Origin: an uncultured Actinomycetes bacterium
GTDB taxonomy: Bacteria; Actinomycetota; Actinomycetes; Nanopelagicales; Nanopelagicaceae
Assembly: GCA_903928395.1 (NCBI GenBank)
Contig: CAIYQS010000165.1
Span: 1-8,471 of the forward strand
DNA length: 8,471 nucleotides
Direction: 5' to 3'
Shown here one piece after another: positions 1 to 7,006 of the stretch. Both the position numbers and the translations under genes were made by a program. The notes under the pieces were generated by a model that made no database searches, was not told the DNA's origin, and saw only the letters and a program-made list of their open reading frames with translations. Every line of letters begins with the position of its first letter. Positions within the stretch are counted from its first letter, which is position 1.

Positions 1-5
1 CATTG

Positions 6-39
6 AAAAACCCCGCCACTGTTTGTGGCGGGGTTTTTT
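6..39. terminator. Bidirectional rho-independent terminator
   Basis: A perfect 9-bp GC-rich stem (CCCCGCCAC at 11-19, GTGGCGGGG at 25-33) closes a 5-base loop TGTTT. It is flanked by A5 on the left and T6 on the right, so the stem can extend by A-T pairs and there is a U-tract in either direction. On the minus strand it lies 10 bases after the stop codon of the MarR-type gene and should end that transcript. On the plus strand it would end a gene lying beyond the left edge, which cannot be seen here. Confidence 0.93.
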
Positions 40-49
40 ATTTTACGAT

Positions 50-541
50 TTATTCAGTACCGCAAGATTCGCTAAATTGCTGTCGCATTTTCTCGCTCAC
101 CCGTTCAAATATTCGCGCCAAATCTTCTTGGTCTTTAACCGTAAGGTGATCAATAAATCTTGCTCTGATACTGTCTACATGATCGGGCGCGGCTTTCACG
201 ATTGCCTTCCAACCCTTTTCGGTCATAATCGCAAATTGCCCGCGCTTATCCATTGTGCAGACCTCGCGGCGTACCCATCCTGCCTTCTCCATCACTTTCA
301 TTCGGTGCGAAAGTCGGGATTTGGAAATCATCGCACTCTGCGCCAATTCGCTCATACGAATTTGGCGATCAGGAGCTTCGCTCAAATGAACCAGAATCTC
401 ATAGTCGGACATGGATAATTCATGAGGAGCAAGATCTATTTCTAACGCATCCCAAAGTTGCCGTGAGGCGACAATGTATGAACGCCAGGCTTTCAATTCT
501 TTGGTTGAAAGCCACTTCGGTTCAATCTTCTTGACAGGCAT
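50..541 (-). CDS. MarR family winged helix-turn-helix transcriptional regulator
   Basis: This encodes a 163-residue protein, a usual length for MarR dimers. Residues about 14-45 form the N-terminal dimerisation helix. The winged helix follows: DYEILVHLSEAP at 46-57, the helix-turn-helix at about 63-90 (MSELAQ...SRLSHRMKVMEKAGWV), and a wing with the typical basic DKRGQ turn at 98-102. Family members bind palindromic operators and release DNA on binding a small ligand or on oxidation; one cysteine (C95) lies at the wing, but no classical redox-sensor arrangement is evident. I chose the ATG at 541 because TAAGAT, a fair -10 box, ends 6 bases before it, as expected for a leaderless mRNA. A TTG two codons upstream (547) with AGG six bases before it is the alternative. 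It is divergent from the M13 peptidase gene, its likely target along with itself. The ligand is unknown. Confidence 0.92.
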   Translation of the reverse strand: MPVKKIEPKWLSTKELKAWRSYIVASRQLWDALEIDLAPHELSMSDYEILVHLSEAPDRQIRMSELAQSAMISKSRLSHRMKVMEKAGWVRREVCTMDKRGQFAIMTEKGWKAIVKAAPDHVDSIRARFIDHLTVKDQEDLARIFERVSEKMRQQFSESCGTE

Positions 542-553
542 GGACAAATCTTA
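541..553 (-). promoter_or_regulatory. Probable leaderless promoter (-10 box) of the marR-type gene
   Basis: On the minus strand TAAGAT (548-553) is followed by six bases, TTGTCC, and then the ATG. A TAnnnT -10 box at this distance puts the transcription start at the A of the start codon. No Shine-Dalgarno sequence is well placed for this ATG (the nearest AGG is 12 bases away). No convincing -35 box was found. The spacing is the same as in front of the divergent peptidase gene. Confidence 0.5.
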
Positions 554-590
554 CCTGTGAAAGGCATATTGTTGAAAGTAGAATCAATTT

Positions 591-613
591 GCCTAGGCTT
601 TCGCCTATTAGGC
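591..613. promoter_or_regulatory. Paired inverted repeats, candidate MarR operator
   Basis: Two palindromes share the same half-sites: GCCTAGGC (591-598) and GCCTA-T-TAGGC (603-613). The 7-mer TAGGCTT also occurs twice as a direct repeat 15 bases apart (594-600 and 609-615). The right-hand palindrome covers the probable -10 box of the peptidase gene, so a bound protein would block its transcription. MarR proteins typically bind such palindromes between divergent genes. Binding by this particular regulator is inferred from position. Confidence 0.55.
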
Positions 614-621
614 TTAGCTTA
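609..621 (+). promoter_or_regulatory. Probable leaderless promoter (-10 box) of the M13 peptidase gene
   Basis: TAGGCT (609-614) fits TAnnnT and is followed by six bases (TAGCTT) and then the ATG at 621, placing transcription start at the start codon itself. There is no Shine-Dalgarno sequence in the expected window before the ATG, which supports leaderless translation. A -35 box is not recognisable. The box lies inside an inverted repeat, suggesting repression. Confidence 0.5.
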
Positions 622-2609
622 TGACCTCTTCTAATAACCCTATTTCTGATAACTCTGTGAGTGGCATCTCCCTCGACCACTTTGATAATTCAGTCTCACC
701 TCGTTCCGATTTCTTCCGCTACGTCAATGGTGGGTGGCTCAAGAATTTCGAGATTCCGGCTGATCGATCTGGATACGGGACGTTCACTCTCCTCCGCGAA
801 AAGAGTGAAGCAGAGGTCCGTCAGATAATTGAAGAGTTAGCAACACAACCCGCCCTGACCGGTTCCAATGCGGCAAAAATCGGAGCGCTCTACCAATCCT
901 TTATGGACGAAGAACGAATCGAATCTCTCGGAATCACTCCAATTCAAGCAGATATTGACCGAGCGCTGGCAATCTCAGACAAGTCGGCTCTACTTGCGAC
1001 CATGGGCAGTTTTGAAGCTCGAGGTAATGGAGGACTTTTCTACATCGGAGTTGAAGTTGATGCTCACGACAACAATCGCTACGTGATGTACATGTCGCAG
1101 GGTGGAATTAGTCTTCCAGATGAGGCGTATTACCGCGAAGAGCAGTACGCACCTATTCGCGAAGAGTTTCTCTCTCATATAACAAGGATGTTGACTCTGG
1201 CTCGAGTCGAAAATCCGGCGGCACACGCAAAGCGGGTAATCGATCTTGAGACCAAAATTGCAAAAAATCACTTTGATCAGGTGAAAGATCGGGACATGAG
1301 TTTGGTGCTTAATCCTTACACCTTCACCGAACTCCAAGAATTGACCCCTGGATTTGATTGGCAACTCTGGATGAGGGCCGCGGTTGTACCAGATCGAGTT
1401 ATGGCTAATTTGATTGTCCAGCAACCATCACATTTCGTTGGCATCACAGAACTTCTTAACAATTTTGACAGAGATAGTTGGAGTTCATGGCTTACCTGGC
1501 ACCTGATATCTGGATCTTCCGCCTACCTGAGTCAAGCCTTTGTCGCGGAAAATTTCGATTTTTACGGTCGAACTCTCTCTGGAACTCCAGAACTGCGCGA
1601 GCGCTGGAAGCGGGGAGTCGCCCTTGTGGAGGGTTCACTAGGTGAAGCGATCGGGCAAGAATATGTTGCGCGTCATTTTCCGCCAGCTGCGAAGGAACGA
1701 ATGATTCAACTCGTCCAGAACATAATCGCTGCCTATCGCCGAGATATTTCAAATCTCTCTTGGATGAGCGAGGAAACGAAAAAGCGCGCACTTGAAAAAT
1801 TGAGTAAATTCACACCAAAAATTGGCTACCCCGACAAATGGCGCGATTATTCAAAATTAACGATAGTTCCCGACAATTTGATAGCTAATCTCGAAGCGGT
1901 CACAAAATTCAGTCAGGAGTACAACTTTTCCAAGATAGGGACCCCTATAGACCGCCAAGAATGGGGTATGACGCCTCAAACGGTCAACGCCTACTACCAC
2001 CCGCTCTACAACGAAATTGTCTTCCCTGCGGCGATTTTGCAACCGCCATTCTTCAATTTGTTAGCAGATGACGCTATTAACTACGGTGGAATCGGAGCTG
2101 TTATTGGACACGAAATTGGTCACGGATTCGATGATCAAGGTTCTAAGTTTGATGGCGATGGAAATCTCAACAACTGGTGGAGTGATGAAGATAGAACCCG
2201 GTTTGAAGCTCTCACCAAGAGATTGATTGACCAGTACGACGTCTTGCATCCAACCGAAGCACCCGATGTCCATGTGAATGGCGCACTCACGATCGGAGAA
2301 AATATCGGTGATCTCGGAGGCGCTTGCGTGGCTCTAGAGGCCTACCAGATGTGGCTCCAGGGAAGAGAAGCGCCAGTGATCGACGGGTTTAGCGGCGTTC
2401 AACGATTCTTCATCGGTTATGCCCAGAATTGGAACGGGAAACTACGTCCCGAGGAGATTCGCCGCAGAATTGCTACCGACCCACACTCCCCCGAAGAATT
2501 TCGCGCTAATCAGATTCTTAAAAATATCACCGAGTTTTATGAAGCCTTCGACATCCAAGAAGGCGACCCACTCTGGATACCAGAATCGGAGCGAGTCCGA
2601 ATCTGGTAA
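621..2609 (+). CDS. M13 family zinc metallopeptidase (neprilysin/PepO type, Zmp1-like)
   Basis: This encodes a complete 662-residue endopeptidase of family M13, close in length and in many stretches (as I remember them) to Mycobacterium tuberculosis Zmp1. It should cleave oligopeptides using one zinc ion. The N-terminal part (about 17-400) is the mostly helical lid domain with the family opening DFFRYVNGGWLKNFEIP. The catalytic part contains the substrate-binding NAYY (456-459), the zinc site HEIGH (H497, E498, H501), and ENIGDLGG, which provides the third zinc ligand E560 and the partner D564. The protein ends in the family's RVRIW, with W as last residue. No signal peptide or membrane segment is seen, so it is either cytoplasmic or exported by another route, as is debated for Zmp1. 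All catalytic residues are present. The ATG at 621 has a -10 box at leaderless distance. A MarR-type gene diverges upstream and likely regulates it. The stop lies 30 bases from the convergent binding-protein gene with no clear terminator between. Confidence 0.97.
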   Translation: MTSSNNPISDNSVSGISLDHFDNSVSPRSDFFRYVNGGWLKNFEIPADRSGYGTFTLLREKSEAEVRQIIEELATQPALTGSNAAKIGALYQSFMDEERIESLGITPIQADIDRALAISDKSALLATMGSFEARGNGGLFYIGVEVDAHDNNRYVMYMSQGGISLPDEAYYREEQYAPIREEFLSHITRMLTLARVENPAAHAKRVIDLETKIAKNHFDQVKDRDMSLVLNPYTFTELQELTPGFDWQLWMRAAVVPDRVMANLIVQQPSHFVGITELLNNFDRDSWSSWLTWHLISGSSAYLSQAFVAENFDFYGRTLSGTPELRERWKRGVALVEGSLGEAIGQEYVARHFPPAAKERMIQLVQNIIAAYRRDISNLSWMSEETKKRALEKLSKFTPKIGYPDKWRDYSKLTIVPDNLIANLEAVTKFSQEYNFSKIGTPIDRQEWGMTPQTVNAYYHPLYNEIVFPAAILQPPFFNLLADDAINYGGIGAVIGHEIGHGFDDQGSKFDGDGNLNNWWSDEDRTRFEALTKRLIDQYDVLHPTEAPDVHVNGALTIGENIGDLGGACVALEAYQMWLQGREAPVIDGFSGVQRFFIGYAQNWNGKLRPEEIRRRIATDPHSPEEFRANQILKNITEFYEAFDIQEGDPLWIPESERVRIW

Positions 2610-2639
2610 TGACACGTCAAGACTGTTAAGCAAACTCTC
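2610..2639. other. Short convergent gap without a recognisable terminator
   Basis: Only 30 bases separate the stop codons of the peptidase gene and the convergent binding-protein gene. The only symmetric element is TGAC-AC-GTCA (2610-2619), whose 2-base loop is too tight for a terminator hairpin, and there is no T-tract. Transcripts from both sides may therefore overlap into each other's 3' ends. Confidence 0.4.
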
Positions 2640-3134
2640 TTAGAAGTGCCAAGTCCAAAAATTCCAGAACAAACTTGGTGATAGTGGAGCGGCCACAACC
2701 CCAGTGAGTTTTGAGTTGAATGCAGTCACTTGGGGATTTTGAAAAATACCCAAGAAGAAGGCGTTCTTTGCCACCGCTTGTTCTATTTGAATGCGAAGCG
2801 TCTCTACGGTTGCCGCTGGAAGAGTCCCGCCCTGCAGCGCTACGCACGCCTTTTCGATAGCTGGATCGTTTATACCGGTGTAATTCGAACCACCAGTTGC
2901 CTGGAATGTTCCACACACTTGGCCATCTTGCGGATTAGCAGTCTGATCAAAGATGAAGAAGTGGGCGTCATAACTTGAATCTGCCAACTTGCCACCCCAT
3001 CCAGCGGTTGCTGGCGCAGTGACTTTGAAACCAACTGCGGCTTCGGCTGGGATGATTAAAGCAGCCTCAGATGCTCGCCTGGTATTTCCTGGGGGAGCCC
3101 CAAAGCAGGTTGATTGCAATCGGAGTATTTCCAT
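2640..3134 (-). pseudogene. C-terminal part of the family 5 substrate-binding protein, displaced by a one-base frameshift
   Basis: This open frame of up to 164 codons carries the missing end of the upstream gene. From about 3090 onward its residues read like the C-terminal lobe of SBP_bac_5 proteins: a helix ending in VGFKV, then SYDAHFFIFDQTANPQ, a conserved GINDPAIEKAC segment, the ETLRIQIEQAVAKNAFF helix, and a Trp-rich end (NFWTWHF). The first 15 or so codons (from the ATG at 3134) overlap the true frame of the N-terminal piece and are probably not used; no ribosome binding site favours separate translation. If one base is dropped from the five-base run at 3091-3095 the two parts join as ...LLWGSPGNTRRASEAAL..., giving 628 residues in total. 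It could be a disrupted gene, a sequencing error, or the product of ribosomal +1 slippage. Confidence 0.8.
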
Positions 3135-4527
3135 TTCCGGCGGTTGGATACCACTTTTTCACCAATGCCAGCGCCGCGGCTGTGCGTGAAACTTGCGTAC
3201 CAACATTGTAGGCACTCATCCCATTGAGACTGGTGACATGGGCATAAAGTGGATTATCGGGAAAATACACAACCGAGCCCAATACAACGGCGTTCGGATT
3301 AATTGGTTGTACCAGCTTGGCGACAATGTCAGCGCGCGGGTATGCGAGCAAGAATGCCTTGCGCAGATCCGCTGCCTTCTGGCCACCAGATTTTGCGAAT
3401 GGACCGGAGTATGAAGCTCCACTGCTGCCCGCTAGGCGAAGTTCGATGTGTTCATACGCATACGAACTTGTGGTGGAGACAGTCACTGTTTTTATCGCTT
3501 TCAGTTGTGCAACGGCATCAGCCGTAGGTTGACCCTGATACACATCTGCATCTCCATTGGAAAGAGCTTGTGCAGAAGGCGAACCATCGGCAATTCCTTG
3601 CTTGATTACCATGGTAGTAATTCCAGAAAGAGCCGGACCCGAGTTATAGGTCGGATTAGCGGTCAATGTGATCTGGTTAGTGTCAACGGCGTTGATCAAA
3701 TACGCACCATTGTTTACAAGCAGGAGTGGGTTTGTGGAGGCATCAATAGTTGTCCTGTCGTACCCAGTACTAAATACCGTGCCCATTGCCTTAAGCGCGG
3801 CGGAATTCTTTGAATTTACATCGGACAAGAATTTGGCGGAGGCAGCAAGATTTTCAGCCGCGGTCCCGACAGTCGTTTTGCCTGCAGCGAGCTCCTCTAG
3901 AGCATGAACTGGAAGACTGAGATTCGGTCCATTTAACTCAAAATCCGGAATAGAGGCGTTGTATTTGACCGTCATGCTGAGGAGGTCTGGGCTAATGGTT
4001 GGGATCCCAACTACATGTTGGTCATAGACCGCACCGTAGAGCCCTGAGTCGAAGGCTGGCGTCACGTTTGGATTGGTTGGATCCGGAAGTCCGGCGGACT
4101 TTGCATAAGCAGAACTAGAAATTACGTGGGAGAGCAATAGATCCACGGCGGTGATTGGTGTTCCATCTGACCAAACCCGTCCAGATGCAATTGTGTACAC
4201 AACTTCAAAGTCGCCAGGTTTATTGACTGCAACCTTGACCGTGCCAAGAACCGTATTTTGGACGATATTCAATTTGTCGTCATAATGAAAAAGGCTCATT
4301 CCAGTCAGGTAAGCAACGTCGCCATTAATAACAATATTGTTTGCTGGAGTGACATTATTGATTGAAGTAAATGTATTGCTCTCAATCACCACGGCGGTAC
4401 TTCGAGCAGCGCCTGTTCCCCCTGATTTGGTTGAGTGATTGGCCTTCACAGCGATAAATCCGATAAGCGCAATTGCAACCACAGCAACTACTGCTATTAG
4501 TGAGCGCGTCTTCGTGCGTGCTTCCAT
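3067..4527 (-). CDS. Family 5 extracellular substrate-binding protein of a peptide-type ABC importer, N-terminal part (frameshifted)
   Basis: This encodes 486 residues of an SBP_bac_5 (Opp/Dpp/LpqW-like) protein before a premature TGA. Such proteins capture peptides or other solutes outside the membrane for the permeases. The start is a basic stretch (MEARTKTR) followed by a hydrophobic segment at about 10-27, a signal peptide or anchor. There is no lipobox cysteine, although binding proteins of Gram-positive bacteria are usually lipoproteins; VKA at 27-29 could be a signal peptidase I site. Family hallmarks include YTIASGRVWSDGTPITAVD and the FLLAYPRADIV helix. I chose the ATG at 4527 because AAAGGG (4534-4539) sits six bases upstream; an extension in the same frame to 4593 has no support. 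The frame breaks at the five-base run 3091-3095 and ends about eight codons later; the rest continues in another frame. It is last in the minus-strand transporter cluster, 182 bases after the ATPase gene. Confidence 0.88.
   Translation of the reverse strand: MEARTKTRSLIAVVAVVAIALIGFIAVKANHSTKSGGTGAARSTAVVIESNTFTSINNVTPANNIVINGDVAYLTGMSLFHYDDKLNIVQNTVLGTVKVAVNKPGDFEVVYTIASGRVWSDGTPITAVDLLLSHVISSSAYAKSAGLPDPTNPNVTPAFDSGLYGAVYDQHVVGIPTISPDLLSMTVKYNASIPDFELNGPNLSLPVHALEELAAGKTTVGTAAENLAASAKFLSDVNSKNSAALKAMGTVFSTGYDRTTIDASTNPLLLVNNGAYLINAVDTNQITLTANPTYNSGPALSGITTMVIKQGIADGSPSAQALSNGDADVYQGQPTADAVAQLKAIKTVTVSTTSSYAYEHIELRLAGSSGASYSGPFAKSGGQKAADLRKAFLLAYPRADIVAKLVQPINPNAVVLGSVVYFPDNPLYAHVTSLNGMSAYNVGTQVSRTAAALALVKKWYPTAGNGNTPIAINLLWGSPRKYQASI
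3091..3095 (-). other. Frameshift point in the binding-protein gene (run of five C on the coding strand)
   Basis: On the coding strand the codons are TGG GGC TCC CCC AGG. Removing one C gives TGG GGC TCC CCA GGA (WGSPG) and continues into the intact C-terminal frame. Removing one G from the neighbouring run of four (3098-3101) would also work, giving W-A-P-P-G. Homopolymer runs are prone to indels in replication and in sequencing, and CCC followed by a purine codon is a plausible +1 slippage site for proline tRNA. Confidence 0.75.
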
Positions 4528-4533
4528 TTTGAT

Positions 4534-4539
4534 CCCTTT
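4534..4539 (-). promoter_or_regulatory. Ribosome binding site deciding the binding-protein start
   Basis: AAAGGG on the minus strand is separated by six bases (ATCAAA) from the ATG at 4527. This is the best Shine-Dalgarno match near the gene start and makes the longer reading to 4593 unlikely. Confidence 0.7.
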
Positions 4540-4685
4540 AGTAGGTGATCCCTGGTCGAACCTTCTTTTGCCCAATGAGGAAAGCGCGCGCAAGGTCTAT
4601 CGGAATCAATTTGTTAAAGGGTAGCCAGACCGCCTTACAATCAACTGAACATCAATTGCCAATCATCGCTCAATATCTTGCGAAT

Positions 4686-4701
4686 GCAGCCTCACGGCCG
4701 C
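4686..4701 (-). other. Short hairpin just after the ATPase stop codon
   Basis: On the minus strand GCGGCC-GTGA-GGCTGC forms a 6-bp stem with one G-U pair and a GNRA-type tetraloop, starting 8 bases after the ATPase stop codon. It is not followed by a T-tract, so it is unlikely to be a strong terminator in this direction. It could stabilise or separate the ATPase and binding-protein messages, or be chance. The rest of the 182-base gap (4528-4709) shows no confident promoter. Confidence 0.25.
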
Positions 4702-4709
4702 CATGCTTT

Positions 4710-6356
4710 TTAGTGTTGAGCAGCGAGTCTTGCTTCTCGACGGACTTTCTGAAGGGCTGGATCTGGGACTGGTACCGCACCAAGCAGGCGTTGCGTGTAC
4801 GGATCTTTTGGATGCTTCAAAATTTCGTCACGGCTTCCAACCTCAACCAACTTTCCGTTCTGCATTACTGCAATTCGATGCGAGAGGATGTCTACTACAC
4901 CCAAATCGTGGCTGATAAACAGGCAAGCGAATTTCAATTGTTCTTGCAACTCTTGTAAGAGTTCGAGGAAGCGCGCTTGAACAGATACATCAAGAGCTGA
5001 CGTGGGTTCATCCGCGATCAAGATGTCCGGGGTAAGCGCTAAGGCGCGGGCGATTCCTACGCGTTGTCGCTGCCCGCCAGAAAGCTCGTGCGGATATCGA
5101 TTGCGATAGCTCCGTGGTAACTCGACCTTGGCGAGTAAATCTTCGACCATCTTGTCTAACTCTTTATCCTTGGCAATCTTTGCTAAATAAAGTGGCTCAC
5201 CTATGCTTTCGCCGATCGGCAAACGAGGGTTGAGCGAACTTGCCGGATCTTGGAAGACAATTCCGGTGTTGCGGCGGATGTGGCGGAGCTCCTTGTGGGA
5301 AGCACGGCTGATATCTTTCCCAACAACTTCCAACTGGCCAGCCTTAATTGGAATAAGTCCAATAGAGGCTCTTCCTACCGTAGTTTTACCCGAACCTGAC
5401 TCGCCAACAAGGCCAACGATTTCGCCAGGGAATATTTCGAGAGAGAAGTCTTCAACGGCTACGAAAGCCGGGATCCGGCCATGTTTTGGGTACTCGATGG
5501 TGACGTTGGTTAATTTCAGTACAGGTTGTTTAGCGCTCTCACTTGGATCAAGCAAACGCATAGTGGTGCTACCAAGTTTAGGTACGGAGGCAAGCAGTTG
5601 TTGTGTGTACGGGTGAGTCGGTCGATTAAAGATTTGGTCGGCGGTTCCATATTCAACCGTATGTCCATTCTGCATCACCATGATCTCATCAGCCATATCG
5701 GCTACGACGCCCATGTCATGGGTAATGAGCAAAATTCCGGAATTAAGTCGGGTACGCAGCCCACGCATTAAATCCAAAATTTCGGCTTGAACTGTAACAT
5801 CCAGCGCTGTCGTAGGTTCATCTGCAACAAGAAGCGCTGGATCGCAGGCGAGAGCCTGGGCGATCATGGCTCGTTGGCGCTGCCCGCCAGAGAGCTGATG
5901 GGGATACTTGTCTACCGAACGCTCAGGGTCAGGAATTTCAACCATGGTGATTAATTCAATCGCACGAGTTCGCGCTTCAGAAGGACCCATATCGAAGTGA
6001 TTTCGAAGGGTTTCAATTATTTGAAAGCCGATCGTGTAAACCGGATTGAGCGCAGTCATGGGCTCTTGAAAAATGTATGCGACTTCTTTGCCGCGATATT
6101 TTTGCAACAACTGGGTAGGAGCGCCGAGAACCTCTTGATCTTTAACTTTTACGCTTCCAGTAACCCGAGCATTGGATGCTAATAAGCTCATAATTGCCAT
6201 CGCAACTGTTGATTTACCCGAGCCAGATTCTCCGACAATCGCCACCGTCTGGCCTGCATCTACTTCGAAACTGATATCAACCGCTGCGGGGTACCAGACT
6301 CCATCAACCCAGAACTCAACGGTAAGGTCGGAAACCTTAAGAACAGGAGTAGACAT
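4710..6356 (-). CDS. Fused double ATP-binding protein of a peptide-type (Opp/Dpp) ABC importer
   Basis: This encodes a 548-residue protein with two complete ABC ATPase domains, equivalent to DppD plus DppF (OppD plus OppF) in one chain, as in GsiA. It would power import from the cytoplasmic face of the permease pair. Domain 1: Walker A GESGSGKST 42-50, Q-loop Q97, signature LSGGQ 155-159, Walker B ending in E180, H-loop H213. Domain 2: Walker A GESGSGKTT 318-326, Q369, signature 425-429, Walker B ending in E450, H483. Every catalytic motif is intact in both halves, so both sites should hydrolyse ATP. The oligopeptide-type signature follows domain 1 (RPTHPYTQQLLASVP, 245-259) and domain 2 (HPKDPYTQRLLGAVPVP). 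The ATG at 6356 is preceded by AAGGCGG eight bases upstream. A plus-strand gene starts 51 bases away, separating it from the permease genes it must work with. Confidence 0.96.
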   Translation of the reverse strand: MSTPVLKVSDLTVEFWVDGVWYPAAVDISFEVDAGQTVAIVGESGSGKSTVAMAIMSLLASNARVTGSVKVKDQEVLGAPTQLLQKYRGKEVAYIFQEPMTALNPVYTIGFQIIETLRNHFDMGPSEARTRAIELITMVEIPDPERSVDKYPHQLSGGQRQRAMIAQALACDPALLVADEPTTALDVTVQAEILDLMRGLRTRLNSGILLITHDMGVVADMADEIMVMQNGHTVEYGTADQIFNRPTHPYTQQLLASVPKLGSTTMRLLDPSESAKQPVLKLTNVTIEYPKHGRIPAFVAVEDFSLEIFPGEIVGLVGESGSGKTTVGRASIGLIPIKAGQLEVVGKDISRASHKELRHIRRNTGIVFQDPASSLNPRLPIGESIGEPLYLAKIAKDKELDKMVEDLLAKVELPRSYRNRYPHELSGGQRQRVGIARALALTPDILIADEPTSALDVSVQARFLELLQELQEQLKFACLFISHDLGVVDILSHRIAVMQNGKLVEVGSRDEILKHPKDPYTQRLLGAVPVPDPALQKVRREARLAAQH

Positions 6357-6407
6357 TTATCGGACCGCCTTAACAGAGTCACAAGCTGGGTATGAAAGGA
6401 TTGCGGA

Positions 6408-7001
6408 ATGAGTAACGCTGACGTTTATCGCCCAAAATCCAATCTGATATTTGCTGGAATTGGCATTGTGCTGAGCGCGTTCTTTTTGTTGTCGAGTTTC
6501 TACCAGGGAGGTGCTGCTAGTGAAGCGACTAGCGCTTGCGCTGCAATATTCATTGTGATCTGTATATACATTTTCCTGATTCGCCCGAAAGTTACCTTTT
6601 TCGATGAAGGAATTGTTATCACCAATCCACTTGAAGAGGTAACCATAGGTTGGGCGGATGTCATCATGCTCGATTCCAAATGGGCGCTGGCCGTAAAAAC
6701 CAAGGATTTCACGGTGAGCGCTTGGGCAGCTACGGCTCCAGGTCGCCACCACGCCAGAAATATTCATGTCGCCGAAATTAAAGGGTTGGATGTCGAACTT
6801 GGTGGCAGCATGCGCACAGCCGACTCCCCTCGTTCTGATAGCGGTGCTACGGCGTACAGAGCTCGAGTTCGACTCCAAAGATTCAAAAACACTAGTTCCA
6901 AAAATTCTTTGACTACCGCTAGAGAGCGAGATTTCAAACTTGGCCTCACGGCCTTGGTTTTTCTGATCGCTGCGATTGGAATTAATTTCCTGGGTCATTA
7001 G
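6408..7001 (+). CDS. PH-like domain membrane protein (actinobacterial bPH6-type), antisense within the transporter operon
   Basis: This encodes a 197-residue protein of unknown function. Two hydrophobic helices (about 13-31 and 42-58) are followed by a small beta-rich domain (59-112) reading RPKVTFFDEGIVITNP...IGWADVIMLDSKWALAV and SAWAATAPGRHH, which I recognise as the PH-like fold found after a TM hairpin in many actinobacterial membrane proteins. A basic, Ser-rich linker (about 135-176) and a third helix (about 178-195) complete it. AAAGGA (6395-6400) lies seven bases before the ATG. It is the only plus-strand gene in this part: it starts 51 bases from the ATPase start codon and stops 5 bases from the permease C stop codon. 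An antisense frame of 217 codons is open over its whole length, but only this strand gives membrane helices and a recognisable domain. A role tied to the transporter is not shown. Confidence 0.88.
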   Translation: MSNADVYRPKSNLIFAGIGIVLSAFFLLSSFYQGGAASEATSACAAIFIVICIYIFLIRPKVTFFDEGIVITNPLEEVTIGWADVIMLDSKWALAVKTKDFTVSAWAATAPGRHHARNIHVAEIKGLDVELGGSMRTADSPRSDSGATAYRARVRLQRFKNTSSKNSLTTARERDFKLGLTALVFLIAAIGINFLGH

Positions 7002-7006
7002 TCTCA

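Noticed and set aside
990..1424. A long minus-strand open frame inside the peptidase gene (and similar ones within the transporter genes).
   Set aside because: No recognisable domain, no ribosome binding site, and the overlapping strand encodes clearly conserved proteins.
2610..2619. TGACACGTCA as a terminator or regulator site between the convergent genes.
   Set aside because: The loop would be only two bases, no T-tract follows, and the position between stop codons gives no regulatory logic.
5040..5910. Near-identical stretches around 5065-5095 and 5875-5905 look like a DNA repeat.
   Set aside because: They encode the LSGGQRQR signature of the two homologous ATPase domains in one protein, so they reflect protein family conservation.
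4628..6372. The 10-mer GACCGCCTTA occurs both upstream of the binding-protein gene (4628-4637) and upstream of the ATPase gene (6363-6372), suggesting a shared operator.
   Set aside because: Dozens of 10-mer matches are expected by chance in a window of this size. The ATPase copy contains its Shine-Dalgarno AAGGCGG, and the other copy is about 100 bases from any start codon.
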